From contig NW_027419138.1 in the NCBI RefSeq assembly GCF_009905375.1, positions 1 to 64,000 on the forward strand: a stretch of DNA of 64,000 nucleotides. The letters are read 5' to 3'. Positions 48,060-62,762 of this stretch are shown one piece after another. The stretch's first letter is position 1. Each line of letters opens with the position of its first letter. The translations under genes and the position numbers were made by a program. The DNA is from Apium graveolens (lineage: Eukaryota; Streptophyta; Magnoliopsida; Apiales; Apiaceae). The notes beneath the pieces were generated by a model, which saw only the letters and a list, made by a program, of their open reading frames with translations, made no database searches and had not been told where the DNA came from.

Positions 48060-50498
48060 TTTATAATTAAATAACAGCGTTCAAATACCCGAATTTTATA
48101 AAAATTTGCCACCTTCTTCCTCGGTCGCCGGCGGCAGCCATTGCCGGCCGACCTCAAGCTCGAAAATCTGTCCAGAATTCCCTCAAAAGATGCAGATTAA
48201 AAGGAGCGTAGAGCAGGAACATCATCGTGGTTTCTTAGGTCGTAAACGATACCCGAGTCGGCCGGAAAACTGAATGGAATTCACGTCGCCGGTGATGTCA
48301 GATTTTCTGACGACTTTCAGTCGACATCCAATAGACAAAATTTTAGCATGGTTTGATTGCTGGTGAGACGATCTACATCTCTACAGTCTGCAAACATGCC
48401 CAGATTTAACGGGTTTAAAAATCCGGCCAAAACATGAATTTTCCGATTAATTTTTTCAAGAACACCAACAACATTCAAACTCGAAGATCAAACCAACTTT
48501 TCTATATGTTAATGAACTCACTACAAGGAAAACAAGCTTCAACAACGGTTTATGTCCGTTGTCTGATACCCTATTTTTCCGTTGACTATTGAGCCGCCAT
48601 CTGTTAGTTGGATCAGACAACGGCTAAAAAACATTGTCTGAGATTATACAGACAATGATTATGGATTAAGCCCGTTGTATTACATCCAGAAAAGACAACG
48701 TTTTTTGCTTGTTTTCATCGTAACAAGCGACATTACTCAAGTGTTCTCACAAACTTAGAAAACCGTTGTGTAAGGTATAACATTAAAACCAATCCTACAA
48801 CACTTACTGTTGTATAAACGTTGTTGTGTATTCAGATAGACAACAAAAATGAAATTGAGCTCGTAGAACTCTTGTAATAAATTTCTGCACACAACAGTTT
48901 TGGATTTTAATGTATGGCATGATCAGATACATACAACTGTTTATTTGTCCAAATGTATTGCATGAATACCTTTGATACAATATCTTAATATTATATAGAC
49001 AATGGTTTACTAGTGTTGTGAGAGTTAATTTTGCACCAAAGTTTTATGTTTGAAAGCATTGTTTTAGTATTAAAGACATGATATTTTAATGAAGCTTGGT
49101 TCTTAAAAGCGTTGTCTTACACAAAATATAACAAGTAATCAAATGAAATTAACTTTGCAAATCTAAACAAAAGTTCAAGCATATTGATATCACTGCTTTC
49201 ATGAGTCTAAGATTCACGTCGCTGGTGATGTCAGATTTTCTGATGACTTTCAGTCGACATCCAATAGACAAAATTTTAGCATGGTTTGATTGCTGGTGAG
49301 ATGATCTACATCTCTACAGTCTGCAAACATGCCCAGATTTAACGGGTTTAAAAATCCAGCCAAAACATGAATTTTCCGATTAATTTTTTCAAGAACACAA
49401 AGAACATTCAAACTCGAAGATCAAACCAACTTTTCTACATGTTAATGAACTCCAAATTTGACATATAATATACCAAAATGAAAAAGATAAAATTATCTAC
49501 AAGATACAATCATCAATTATATAAAAAATATCAACATCAAAAATTCCTATTTTAATCATTAATTAATTCGAATTAAAACAATTAAATAAGAAAATCACCT
49601 AGATTTCTGCACTGAAATGGATGATTGATTATGAATGAACTTTTCGAGAGCTTCGATTTGGTATATGGCACGCTTGATTCCGAGTTCGATAACGCTTTCG
49701 AATTTGAGTTTGATTCTGAAGAACGTGACGATTTTACAGAGTTTTCTCTGTATTTTCTATATTTTTACTGATCTATTATGATTATATGAATAAAATGAAA
49801 TAATAAATAGGCTATTTATATTTATGGAATATTAATACGTGTTGGATCATATTGGATAAAAAAATAAGTTACTTTGCCGCTAAGTAACTGCAAAAACGAT
49901 CCGATTGGACAATATTTTCGATAACTATCAACCTGTTTTGGATAATTATCAAAAATTTTGGATAACTATTAAAACTTTTGGATAATTATCAAGACCGGGC
50001 TTCTTATAAAACACTTTATCTAAAGATAATGTTATCGAAATGGTTATAGTATCGAAAATTTTGCGCCGGGACACGTACAGGTCAAACCGTAATCCGAACA
50101 AAAAAGTCAAATCACGGAAAATGTCAGGAATTATCAGATTGGGTTAGGAAGGAATTTTTTGAAGAGTTTCAGGTTGTAAAAACGCAAAAACGGTTGAAGT
50201 TGGACGATTCCGGGCTTTATAAAATAGTTTTGTAATTATTCAGAAAATAATTAATAAAATCATAAATCATTATAAAATCGTATAACAATCCAAAAATTAC
50301 CAGAAAAATACCATAATTATCTATATTTTATTCTGGACATAATCAAATTAACATGCCTATTCTCTACCACATATAAACATCCATATAACAACACCAATCA
50401 TGAGATAATTCACCAAAAATCACATAATAATCATATAATAATCACATAATAATTATTTATTGATAGAAATAGTTAGACGTTATGTCCCGGATATTACA
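48060..50498 (-). mobile_element. Ty3/gypsy-like LTR remnant, deleted and with nested insertion (unit C)
   Basis: The AT-rich third of the remnant (about 410 bp) is missing: CAAATACCCGAAT joins directly to TTTATAAAAATTTGCC. The CACTA-end fragment sits at 48519-49211, between the 240-bp direct repeats. The right edge at 50498 matches units A and B. Confidence 0.45.
48519..49211 (+). mobile_element. CACTA-end fragment, 693 bp (unit C)
   Basis: Same fragment as 24563-25307, starting CACTACAAGGAAAAC, with a ~52-bp internal deletion near 49175. It occupies the same position and the same 240-bp repeats flank it, so it is shared by descent or exchange with unit B. Confidence 0.6.
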
Positions 50499-52331
50499 AT
50501 AGAGGAGGTAACTCGAAATTATAGGGAATGTTGGGATTGATTTGCCAGTGTTGTCATGCAACCAATGGAGAAGTAGTCTGCATAAACTACTCGGGTTCAG
50601 TCTTGCTCTAGTCTTAAGTGTAATCCATGGAAGAGACCACGACCAATTTATACTTATGGTTCGTGTACAATATTCTCTTAAAAAATTGATTGAAACATCA
50701 AAGAAGCAAATATATGTGACTGAATGTATAAATTGTATAACATTATGTTTATAGATTCTTCACTTTATTTAACAACCTCCGGTATATTCCTTTCTGTTTT
50801 TGCCTATGTTCCTTTCTGCTTTGAATTATGTCTGCATTTTATAGCGAGTCTAGATGTGAAATTTAGATATAAAGAAGAATACGAAAGTGATGGATTTCAT
50901 TTAACACTTTAATAATATGTAATAATAGTATGTCGCCATTTCATGTATAATAATTTGAATTGTGAACGGGGAATTGGACATGTGTAGTCTGAGGATGTAT
51001 CTGTTTGTATTAAATGAACGTGTTCGAAGTGGATTGGTAGCTTAATCGATTTATGGTTCGAGATGTGATGGACGTTTGTATCCCTTCGGCTCCTCATCAA
51101 AAATCAATTTCTTAATGTCAATATTCAGTTGTAATTTACAATAATATTTTAGATCCTAATACGCTTGACCCCTAGGCCACAACAAATGGTTAGAAACAAA
51201 AAGGTATGAGGTAAGTGCAGTTCTAGTGAATTACAAGAGAACCATAATGAATACTTCAATTCTCAGAATTCCCTATTTTCCCTCACATTCGAATCAAACA
51301 AACATTAAAATATAGGAATTGTCTAATATAAGGAAAACAAAATCTAAGTAATATGAAAATTTAAGGTAAAAACAAAACCAGTTCACTTGCAAACAAAGCG
51401 GTAGCAACTACTTATTAAATCTCTTAAATTAAGCTGAGTTGAAAAATATGAAATTTTTTTATCTCGCTGCCTTAAAGAGACTCTTACCTCGAAATTCTTG
51501 AATGGTGTCTCTGTTTTAGCCCCCTTTACGCACCAAGCACCTTTAGCACATATTATGGTCACAATCATTTAGGGCAGTACAGTATTGACACTTCCAGGCA
51601 TCTGTCAATTGGACATGATTTTCTTTCACTGGAGTAACATCAACTTCAGATAGCCCATTTTCTAATCCTTTGAGAAAGTTCGAAAAATATCTTCCAGTTA
51701 CCTTAGTTAAATTTATAATCTCCTTACGAATTTTTTTAATAAATTCTTCTGAACTAGCCTCATCCCTAAAGTATTTTTGCAACTTATTCTCTGCATAATC
51801 ATGGAGCCTTTCTAAAGCCACCTCAGCCTCACCTTGTAGTTACTCAAATACCTTTGTTTTCGTATATGCTTCTCGTGGCAGAGAATATCCATAAATATAA
51901 GTCCATTTTAATACTCGTCTTTATTAAAAAATTTGCTACCAAGCTTCCGTAAAAAAGCTTAGGTGTTCTCACTAACAATGTTTTTTCTCCAGGTTCGAGT
52001 TTCTGAAGTTTCTTTTTTTATCTCGCTTAGATCTGATAATGCTTTCTCTCTTGACTTTTCATTTATAGCCCACCTTTCATAAAATTGAGCATATCTCTTG
52101 ATGTATTCGTGAGCCGATGCTCTAAGTCTAACAACTTCACATTATGCTCTCCTCACAGTCTCCTAATAACAGTTACACGCCTTAGGATCATGTGCATTCC
52201 ATGATCTTAGGCATATCCAACAAAACTCATGCTTGCAAGGACGCTTACAAGTACTCAGTAGTATGCTCCAACTGTACGTACAAACATCGAAAGTTTGTGT
52301 TCTATGATTTAGATGATAAATGCATCCAACA
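50499..52331. repeat. Module a, right arm (unit C)
   Basis: Counterpart of 7214-9048, with the cysteine-rich-peptide-like fragment at about 50530-50660 and the ARIADNE fragment at the right. Confidence 0.75.
51535..52283 (-). pseudogene. ARIADNE-type RBR ligase fragment (module a, unit C)
   Basis: Rcat core with WICL kept, ariadne helices and the zinc finger WKCQYCTALNDCDHNMC followed by the shared TAA. This copy has a 92-codon frame (51543-51821) covering ALERLHDY to the zinc finger; unit A has a stop there. Confidence 0.75.
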
Positions 52332-54227
52332 TGTTTTGAAGACTACACGTGTATCATTATTGATTTTTGTATTCTCTCGACAATCACAAGAAAGTTTCTA
52401 CGATTAAACAACAATACCATGATAAAATCTTATATAAGTTATCACCATTTCCCTCTATATATGACCTTTAAAAGTCATGGCCATACTTTAATACCCAGAT
52501 ATATTTATTTGATTTTCTAATTAGTAAAATATATATTATATTAATTATGTGTTAATTTGTATAAAAAAGCTATTAGAAGAAATAATGAATGGCTTCATCA
52601 CGGTAATCTTTAAAGTCAATATTAGGAAATTGGCAATGATTACTAAAATCTAGCTCGTAAAGAAGCAAAAGAAGCTTGACAAGTAAATAGTTATAATATC
52701 ATTGATTGATCAAACCTTAATATAGCTCGTAAAGAAGCTAAAGAAGCTTGACAAGTAAATAGTTATAATATCATTGATTGATCGGCCTTCTAAATATTAT
52801 AGAGCATCCATTTATTCAAGGCATATGTGTACAACTTCTGTGAAAAATTTGGTATTGGTGACTTGATGCAGCTAAATTTTGTGCCTTCATGCTCATAAAT
52901 ATAAGATTGAATAACATTAAAATCTTAATTTATTTAGAATTAAAAGATATTCAAGTTTTAATTAAACAACTTTGCAAACTTAGAGGACTATTCAATTTAT
53001 TTCTAAAGAGATCAAAATAATATTGTATTGAGCCAATTAACAATTAGTCATTTACCCTTCCATTAGGGACACTTGTATAGTCCAGTTTCAAAAAAGTCCA
53101 TATGTCCTTTTGGTGAACCACCAAATCATGAGTATGCATATATCTTAATAACCTAAAAATCATTGTTTTATTTTAAAAATGTATTATCGATAAATATTCA
53201 TATATTACTACATATTTAATATTTGTCCTTATCATTTTTGTAAAAAAAATGTGTCCCTTACTACTAAAATCATTTATTTTTTGATATACTATCGGTTACT
53301 ATCCAAAATTGCATAATATTTAAAATTTTTTATTTTATATTGTTGTTAAGTTATATTGTACCAAACATCCAAAAAATAAGTATATTGTGCATTGTGCATT
53401 GTATTTAAATAATTTATTTTTAAATATATAAATACCTCTCATCAATTAAAATTGCATATTATTTAATAGAAAATGTGTCTTTCATATTATTGTCTTAACA
53501 AAAAGTCCAACTATATTATATATAAATATATGTAAAAAATTGTACTTTATTTTTCGAGCTGTACATAGATTTCACAAATTAAATGAGCATTTATAAAATT
53601 TGTATTTCCTCGATGTTATCCTGTTGTAAACATATGTTATACTTTGAAATCAGTGGTAATGTTATTGACTTATTTTTTTCATATCCCTCTATTCTACTAT
53701 AAATACGTACACAATCTATGTTCGTGCAAATCATACAGTGTCCTTTTTTTTATGTAATCTTGTATAGAATGATAGTAAGAAGACCTCTCATATAATGATA
53801 GTGTAAGAATATTTAAATTTGTTAACAAAAATGTGTTATAGTTTATCAAATCCATATAATTTGAGGATGTTCATGGTACATCATTATATTGAAATTAATT
53901 TTTTTAAGATGATGATATTTCATGAACTATACTTAGATTATATAGATTTTGTGTTTTAGAGAAATAGAAATGCATATTAATTGAAGAAAATTAGTGATAC
54001 AATTTTCTTTTATATTACTGGTTATTTATATTATTGAGGATTTGTAAATGCAATGAGTTGTTTTAATAATTTGGAAACTTGAGCTAATCTGATCCTTAAC
54101 CATATGGGAGATGGGATTGCAAAGTCTTTTTACCATAATTTTTTTTTTCTGTTTATCAATTTTAATTGTGTATATTCATTGGTGAATATAATAGTGGGGT
54201 ACACGTGATACATCACTATATTGAAAC

Positions 54228-54540
54228 TGTTAGATTTATGCTTCAAATATTGTCTAGTTAATTATATTTAATTATTAGATGTTTTAGATATTTAGCAATA
54301 GATTAATTATTAGATAAAAATATTATATTAGAATTGTTTAGTAGTGGGGTAGTGGAGTAAATTATGGAAATATAATTTACCCATTAATTATTAGTGGTTA
54401 GTTTTGGTAGTAGTTAGTTTTAATATGTTTGTAAAGCCTATATAATGGCTAGTTTACCTTGAGTTTTATAATAAGTAAAAATAGCAGTACAAGTTCTCTG
54501 CAAACTGTAAGTGTCTTTTTTTCTCTAAGTTTTTCCAACA
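54228..54540 (+). mobile_element. Solo LTR, copia type, 313 bp (unit C)
   Basis: Orthologue of 10929-11241, same ends and length. Confidence 0.5.
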
Positions 54541-56128
54541 AAAATTCAAATATTTAAGTGATGATTTATCATACTTTAGTTTCTAATATAAATGTGTATC
54601 AATGGTAGAAAAATAATTACCTAATTTTGTTAATGTAGCTATTAGGTACTTTAATTTCAATCCATTTTTCATTTGATGAAGAGGTCTTTGGAAAATCATT
54701 TAATCTCCTTGTTGCCTATATGGTATGTGGTATCTCACATCCTAATTCCATTCTAATCCACTAATGTGTGTGTAAGGGGTTTTATAAATTTTCATTTGAT
54801 ATGTAAGGGTGGACTACGGGTAATGAGTTTTACTTATGATACTAAAAAATAACTTTACAACATTCAAATGTGGTATAGGAGTGTTACAAACTACTATTTG
54901 AAAATGCTAGTTTATTATGACTACATGTCAAATGAGAATTTATCAAATCAATCATCCACTTGTCTAACATATTAGAATGAACTCGGGTGTCTAATACTAA
55001 ATAACACTGGGAGCTGCAGGGGATTGAAATTTCTATTTCATGATGGTGATATTGTAAGTAAACTCGATAAATATAATGACTTGTAATTTAGAAATTCAGT
55101 TTAATTAAATTTATTTGACGGTCCTCTCTTAGTAAAATGAATAATGATACGATGAATACATGAGGTAACTCAAGGGGAAATTGGGATTGATTTTCAAGTG
55201 TTGTGATGGAACTAATGGAGAAGCAGCCTGCATAAACTACATGGGTTCACTCTTACTCTAACCTTTAGTGTAATCGGTGGAAGCGACCAACATCAATTTA
55301 TACTTATGGTTTGTGTACAATATTCTCTTAAAACATTGGTTGAAACATCAAAGAAGCACATATATGTGACGAAATGCATAAATTGTATAACATTATGTTT
55401 ATAGATTCTTCACTTTGTTTAACACCCTCGCGTATATTCCTTTTTGTTTTTCCTATGTTCCTTCCTGCTTTGAATTATCTCTGCATTTTCTAACGAGTCT
55501 GGATATGAAATTTAATAATAAAAATAAATACGAAATTGATGTGTTTCATTTAAGACTTTACAAATATGTAATAATGGTATGTCATCATTTACATGTATAA
55601 TAATTTGATTTGTGAGAAGGGAATTGGACATCTGTAGTGTGACAATGTTTCTGTTTGTATAAATGAACGTGTTCGAAGTGGATTGGTACCTTAATCCATT
55701 TGTGGTTGGAGATTTGATGGACGTTTGCAGCTCTTCGCCTCCTCGTCAAAAATTAATTTCTTAATGTCTATATTCAATTGTAATTTACAATAATATTTTA
55801 GATCCTAATACGCTTGACCCCCGGGCCACAGCCAACGGTTAGAAACAAAGTGGTATGATGTAAGTACAGTTCTATTTAATTACAAGAGAAACCATAATGA
55901 ATACTTCAAAATAGTTTGTCCAATAATCGTCTAAAAAGGAAAGCTAGCTAGAAAAATAATTGCTGCCAAATTAATGTTGTTTGCTACAAAATAATGCTCT
56001 CTGACATACACCCTTTCCATTAAAGATAAATACCAGACAATGGGATGCTTCAAATCTTTTTGTGTTACTTGTTCTGCTTTTGGGGGTGATAGAGATGTTC
56101 TAAACTATTTTTTGGTTTGCACCCATGA

Positions 56129-56200
56129 TGGCATTTGGTCTAGTTGTATGATTCTCGCTTAGGGAGTGAGATATTCCGAGTTCAATTCTCAGAATTCCCT
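56129..56200 (+). tRNA. tRNA-Pro(AGG)-like pseudogene (unit C)
   Basis: Same 72-base degenerate tRNA-Pro; the discriminator base is T here instead of C. Confidence 0.6.
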
Positions 56201-56578
56201 ATTTTCATGACTATTTTAATTTTTTTTACTGCCCAGCTTATCACATAATGTTATAAGCCTATAAGTAGTTTTCCACTTTCATATGAGATGTAGCAGAATT
56301 AAAATTACTTCAAAGAAATTCTACTACAGTAATATTCCAATCAAACAAACATCAAAATATAGGAATTGTCTAACATAAGTACAGCAAAATCTAAGTAATA
56401 TGAAAATTTAAGGTAAAAACAAAACCAGTTCACTTGAAAACAAAGCAATAACAACTACTTACTAAATCCCTTAAATTAAGCTGACTTGAAAAATAAGAAT
56501 TGTTTTTTATCTCGCTACCTTAAAGAAACTCTTACCTCAAAGGTTTTGATTGGTGTCTCTGTTTTAACCCCCTTTACG

Positions 56579-57169
56579 CACCAAGCACCCTTAGCACATG
56601 TTATGGTCACAATCATTTAAGATATTACAATATTGACATTGCCAGGCATCTGTCAATTGGACATGTTTTTCTTTCACTAGAGTAACATCAACTTCAGATA
56701 GCCCATTTTCTAATCTTTTGAGAAAGTTTGAAAAATATCTTCCAGTTACCTTTGTTAAATTTATAAGCTCGTTACGATTTTTTTTATTAAATTCTTCTGA
56801 GCTAGCCTCATCCCTAAAGTATTTTTGCAGCTTATTCTCTTCGTAGTCATGGAGCCTTTCCAAAGCCACCTCAGACTCACCTTGTGGTTAATCAATTTGT
56901 TTTTTTTTCGTATATGCTTCTGGTGGCATAGAATATCCATAAATATAAGTCCATTTTAACACTCGCCTTCATTCAAAAATCTGCTCCCAAGCTTCCATAA
57001 AGAAGCTTGGGTGTTCTCGCTGACAATATTTTTTCTCGAGTTTCTGAAGTTTCTTATTTTATATCTCGCTTAGATCTACTAATGCTTTCTGTCTTGACTT
57101 TTCATTTACAACCAACCTTTCATAATAATGAGCATATCTCTTGATGTATTCATTGGTCCTGACCCTCTT
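56579..57169 (-). pseudogene. ARIADNE-type RBR ligase fragment (module b, unit C)
   Basis: Counterpart of 13280-13870 with a 92-codon frame (56591-56869) from ALERLHDYEENK to the zinc finger. The zinc-finger TAA and the stop after SEI are shared with the other units. Confidence 0.75.
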
Positions 57170-58408
57170 GTTTCCCTTACCCTTATCTCCATTACCCTTC
57201 TTCGAATTCGGGCTCGACCATGTCACCTATAAAAAAATAACAATGGAACAAGGATATCATGTTAACTCGTCTTATAGCATAAAAAGAATCACAAGCTAAC
57301 ACCTTTGTCAAAGACTCATATTAGTAAATCAACAATGCAGGCAAAACTTTCACCTTTGTACTTGGTAAGGTACAAATTCTGTATATTGCAGATCCCGTCT
57401 TGGTGAGAGAAATTAATATAAGCAAAACATTAGACTTGGGAAAGCCTGCTTACTTGCAGAAGGATAGGGGGCCTCTACTACGCAAAGGTCTGATTACAAC
57501 AAATCAGGAAGTTTGGTATCACCAGAGAAAAAACATTGCTCATAATCTTTTTGTAGACAAAGTCAACGTACTCCTTATTCATAAGCTTTAGTTCTATATT
57601 ATCTATTGATTGACTAGTTGAGATTATATACCTTATGTAATAATTGGTCGCAGGACATGCTAAGCATAGTGTTAGTTTCCGGGAGCAAACTAATCAAATC
57701 TTTGGAGAATGTGGTTGGGGATAGTGGGAAAATTGCAGAGATAAAAGGGGATGATTATGCGAGGGATTTCACATGCCATGTGTTTTCTACTATCATGTTT
57801 GGGGAAAACTATCCTATAAACACAGGCTTGTTTTTAAATGTAGAGCTCTTAAACAAGCCTCTGGTTCACCAACCATACTCAATGGTCGTCCTTTCTACAG
57901 GTGAGGAACTCCATACTTGTTCTTTCAGACTAATAACAGTAATTCAGACTAACAATCACAAGTTACTCCGAAAGTTGTTGACAAATTTTTAGTCTGCCCT
58001 AAACCAGTTACATATCTGCTAACAGAATCACTTTAAACAAACACCCAAAATCACTAAATCACACATGGCCATAAAAGAATTCACAATTAAAACCACACGA
58101 AAGATTCGAAAACCACAACAACTAAACCAAAATCAACAATTAACAAAACAAATAAAGGCCTTTTGAGCAGCCAAAATAGAGTCAACCACCACAGCTTTGA
58201 CTTTACACAGATGTTCTGTATATGTTGACTATACACAAATACTAATTTGGGGCACTTTCAAAGAGAACATTAACAAAGTGACACATATATACAGTCCGAG
58301 AGACACACAAACAGTCAGAGAGAGAGTAAGAGAGAGAGAAAGAGAGAGAAAGAACACCTGTGTACTTAGCCTCGCCAGTTTCAGCCTCTGATTTGAGGTT
58401 TCAGCCAT
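57059..58408 (-). CDS. Putative chimeric two-exon gene (unit C)
   Basis: Same model as units A and B: ATG at 58408, donor at 58358/58357, acceptor before 57226, TAA at 57059. The intron is about 110 bp shorter because of the deletion near 57290, which leaves both splice sites intact. Confidence 0.35.
57355..57900 (+). pseudogene. CYP714-like P450 fragment (unit C)
   Basis: Exon A ends at 57567, intron 57568-57653, exon B 57654-57900. It shares DMLSIV and the AAC donor with unit B. VWSHQRK has become VWYHQRK. The frameshift after GENYPIN is shared. Confidence 0.8.
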
Positions 58409-58747
58409 CGTTTGTAAACCCTAGCTGCGCCGTGAAAGAAAGAAGAGAAAGAGGGGAAACGATGTAATTGAAATTTTGGGGGTAAATAAAGTATATACCT
58501 AAAAACTAAGTCGGCTAATAATAGTTGAATTTAGCCGTGTCATGCAATAAGACCTTGTTTGGTTGAAAAAAATGAATCAGAGTGTTCTCCCAGTTAAGCT
58601 TCTGTATAAAACCTCCTGTTATCAACCAAAATACAAACACTATCATCCACTTTACAAAAATTTACAAAAATTTAATTAAATTTCAAATTTAAAAATTATA
58701 AATAAAGTAGCAATTGTTTTGATACAAATTTTATTAATAATAATGAA

Positions 58748-61700
58748 TTACACCAAGTCATCATCATCACTAAATTCATCATTTTCCGTTCCATTTTTTT
58801 CGTCTTCATCTTCGGCTTCCTTATCATTTTTATTTTCTTCTTCATCATCATGATGTATCGAGTAGTCATTTTCAAACATCCTTAAATCAACAAAAAAATT
58901 TGAAGGATCACGAATAGTAACACTTTCGACATGGGAAGATGAAGCATTTGACACTTCATTTTGTAAAGCATCATCGATGATTTTGATATCTTCCTTGATT
59001 GACACACTTTCATCAACTTATCGACTCTTTGTTGTTAGAACCGTGTACCATGATGATTTTGCATTTTAAATATTTGGTGCATAGTACACTTGATGAGCTT
59101 GGCTAGCCAACACAAACACGTCATCGACATTTAGTTTTGATTTGACATCCACGGTAGTCATCCGATGTCTATCAACTTTGACATGTGTCGTATGATCAAA
59201 CCAATGACACTTGAAGACAATCACTTGATGTCCATTATGATAGAAGAGTTTTAAAATTTCTTCCAGCCTTCTGTAATAGTTTCTATAAGTTTCATTGTAA
59301 GAAGTCCCTACAATTATAATTGTTTAAAATTTTGATTAAAAGATAAAGAAAAAGTATGTTTCAAATATTATGAGTAAAAGTCTCACCGATGACAACTATA
59401 CCGGAATTTGTTGAAGTGAGCTCCTTATCATTTGGGCAACTAAATTTGTAACCATTGCATTTGCACGCTTTATAAGACTCCACTTTAAACATCGGACCTC
59501 TTATTAGGTCTATAAATTTCTTTTTGAGCTCTTCATCATCTTGTACCTAAAACATGTGTGACATGATACATAAATAGAAGAATAAATTTAAAGATTGCAT
59601 GAGAAATATATATAATATGTGTATAGGTGTTTATATATAAATCAAAACACATACCCTTCTTTCAAACCAATCTTTAAAATTTTCTTTTTGGTATTGTTCT
59701 TTTTCGGTGTCATTGAGAAGGGGGTAATGTTGTTGCACTAACTTCTGGAATCCACTACATTTTTTTGTTCAAAAATAAGAAAAAATAAGTTGTAAACTAA
59801 ATTCTTAATTTTTGAAGTAAAGAGGGTTTAGAAAAATCTTACTGCAAGTACTTTCCAACTTCCGGTGAATTAATAAGAACATAGTATGCCACAAGTTCAT
59901 GTTCATCACCATTCAAGATTCTATCTCTACTTTGTAGACTAGGATGTGTCATATATGTATAAACTTCTAACAATTCGACATCATGAAACTTTCGAGGTGC
60001 CTCATTCCGACGTAACTGACCATACACAACTTTTGAATTAAAAAATACTGAGCAAAAGTGTACACTTTCCTCCTCAATATAGCGTTGTACCATGGAACCT
60101 TCTGCTCGAGCTTTGTTTTCAACTTTCAATTTCAGGTTATGCAAGTATCTCTCCACAAAATACATCCAACGCCCATTAGCCGGACCCCCCAACTTACACT
60201 CGGTAGCTAAATGGAGTGGCAAGTGCTCCATCGGATCAAAAAACCCTGGAATGAAGACAGTTTCAAGTTTTGACATTATTCTCACTATATTTGAGTATTT
60301 GAGTATTTGACGAGCATAAATCTTGAAAGAAGTTGCACAACTCAATAATAGGATCAGCTACATATTTCGGAAGTAAGTCACGACAAATGATAGGCAACAA
60401 CTTTTGCATGAAGACGTGACAGTCATGTGCTTTCATCCCACGAATGCAATTTTTTTTCCAATTTACGCACCTTGATATATTTGAGGCATACCCATCTGGA
60501 GGTTGTAATTCTTCAATCCACTTGAACAGCTTATGAATTTGTTCTTTGGAAAGAGCGTATAACGCATGTGGTTCCGTACCATCATCTTGAATCCACAAAT
60601 CACGATGCACACTTAATTCTTTACAATCTTTCTTCGCTTTTGTGTATTCTTTGGACTTCTTTCCATCATCAAGAATTGTGTAGATTATGTTGTCAAAGAT
60701 ATTTTTTTAGTGTGCATAATGTCAATGTTGTGACGAAGGCTAAGTGTCTCCCAATATGGAAGCTCAAAAAATGGAGAACTGTGAGTCCAATTATGTGTCA
60801 CACCATAATCCCTTGGTTTTCTCTTTGTTGACATTCCTGGAGGGGGGAATTGTATCTGCTCGCACATGGTCTTTGCAAAAGATCCTGAATGTTTAGCGCA
60901 GAATGTTCGGGTCTCAATAATTCTAAACCTTGTACTCCTTCTCAGGGGATCATCTGCTTCCAAAAAATACCGAGCAGTGCCATAAAAAGTAGATTTACCA
61001 CCATGTTTGAGTTGTTTAGCTTTTACCTCTCCCATGCAAACCGGATATGCCAATTTACCTAAAACATATGTAAAAAACTCAATAAATAAACATATGTGTG
61101 TTTATAAAATAAAACACGTACCCTTAGTGGACCACCCACTCAGCATGGTAAGTGCAGGAAAGTCACTAATTGTCTATAAAAGTGCAGCCTTCATCATAAA
61201 TTTGTACGTGAATATATGTCATATGTTTCCACCCCGGTATGCCACAATAATTTCAACTCATCAATTAGCGGTCTAAGATAAACATGTAAGTCTTTTGTAG
61301 GATCCATTGGTCCGGGAATAAGAAGAGGCATGAACATGTATGGAGCCTTAGTACACATAGAGGGGGGAAGATTATACACAACAATTACCACAGGCCATAC
61401 AGTATACTCCTTGGCATGAGCATCGTGAAAGGGATCAAATCCATTAGTACATAGTCCGAGTCTAATATTTCTAATCTCTTTGAAAATCGTGTAAATCTAC
61501 GATCAAATTGTTTCCATTCATCTCCATCTGTTGGGTGACTTAATTGACCTTCAACAACAACTCTATCATGATGCCATCTCATACATTTTGCAGTTTTCTC
61601 AGCCATGAATAAACGCTACAATCTCGTGGTAATAGGAAAATAACGCAAGATCTTACGCGAGATCTTCTGTTTTTAGGATCCTTTTGCACTTTGTAACGGT

Positions 61701-62409
61701 CTCTTTTGCATATATCACACTTGTTCTTCTCACTGTGTTCTTTGTAGAATAACATGCAATCATTCTCACAAGCATCAATCTTTTCATACTCCATGTTCAA
61801 TCCTCTAATCATCTTTCGTACAGTGTAGTACTTCTCAGGCAACTTATGATCATTAGGGAATACTAATCCAATGAGGTGTAGCAAGTCATCAAAACCATTA
61901 TTACTACAATTATGCCTATTTTTCCAACGAAGCAACTCCATTACAAACTCCAATGTTGTAAAATTGGCATTATTTGGATATATTGGTTCGGAAGCGGTAT
62001 TTACCATCTCGTTAAATTCTTTTGCTTTTGCATTCGGTTCTTCATCAAAATCTTCACAATCCTCAAAATCATCATCATGTGCATCATACATATCATTATC
62101 TTTGTAGCTAGTATTGCCAAAACTCGTTCCAACATCATTGCGCAACACATCTTTTTCCCCATGACAATCCCATCTAGTATACCATTACATAATACAATGT
62201 CGATACAAATCAACTTTCACGGTACTAGGATACTTGTAGTACTCATTACCACAATTTTTGCACCGACATCTTATAAGACCGTTGTCTTCGGGATCAAGAT
62301 TTTCAATAGTAAATTTAATGAAATTATCCACACCATTTTTGTAATCTTCCGTTAAATATTTTGCCTCGTTAAATCGATGACGACCAATCCAACTACGATC
62401 GGATGTCAT
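58748..62409 (-). pseudogene. CACTA transposase (tnp2 type), C3, decayed
   Basis: ATG at 62409. The transposase-associated domain is the best preserved (62185-62409: MTSDRSWIGRHRFNEAKYL, then CRCKNCGNEYYKYPSTVKV); C1 and C2 have lost one G (CTTCGGATC) and are out of frame there. The frame still ends at the shared TAA 62185-62187. Other shared stops are at 61174-61176 and 59018-59020. DUF4218 has the same one-base insertion as C1. DUF4216 has an extra lesion near 59065 (GCATTTTAAATAT). Confidence 0.9.
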
Positions 62410-62762
62410 CTACAAAATGATCAATAAAAATAAATTACCAATTTAATTATGGAAACTAAGATTATCTCATTATTAAATACCATATTAGTCACCAAAAAAT
62501 AAACAAATAATAATCACATTATTCTTGAAAAAAAATTTAATCTACTCAAATTTATAAAGATTATCACAATTAAACTATTTAAAACAAAAATCTGTAAAAG
62601 AATTACACTTACTTGATGATTTGAGATTTGAGATGCTCACATGAAGAAGTAATTTTTAGTAGAAAACCAAAAAAAGTAGTGAAATGGGGAGAAAGTATGG
62701 AGGGAGAAACAATGGAGAAAATGGCTACTGGAATGGAGAAAGGGGTAGGGTTTCCGAAATGA

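Larger units (their letters stand above)
52332..57226. repeat. Module b (unit C)
   Basis: Counterpart of 9049-13926 without the copia element. The empty site GTTCATGGTACATC is at about 53870-53883. Mostly AT-rich and non-coding. Confidence 0.8.
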
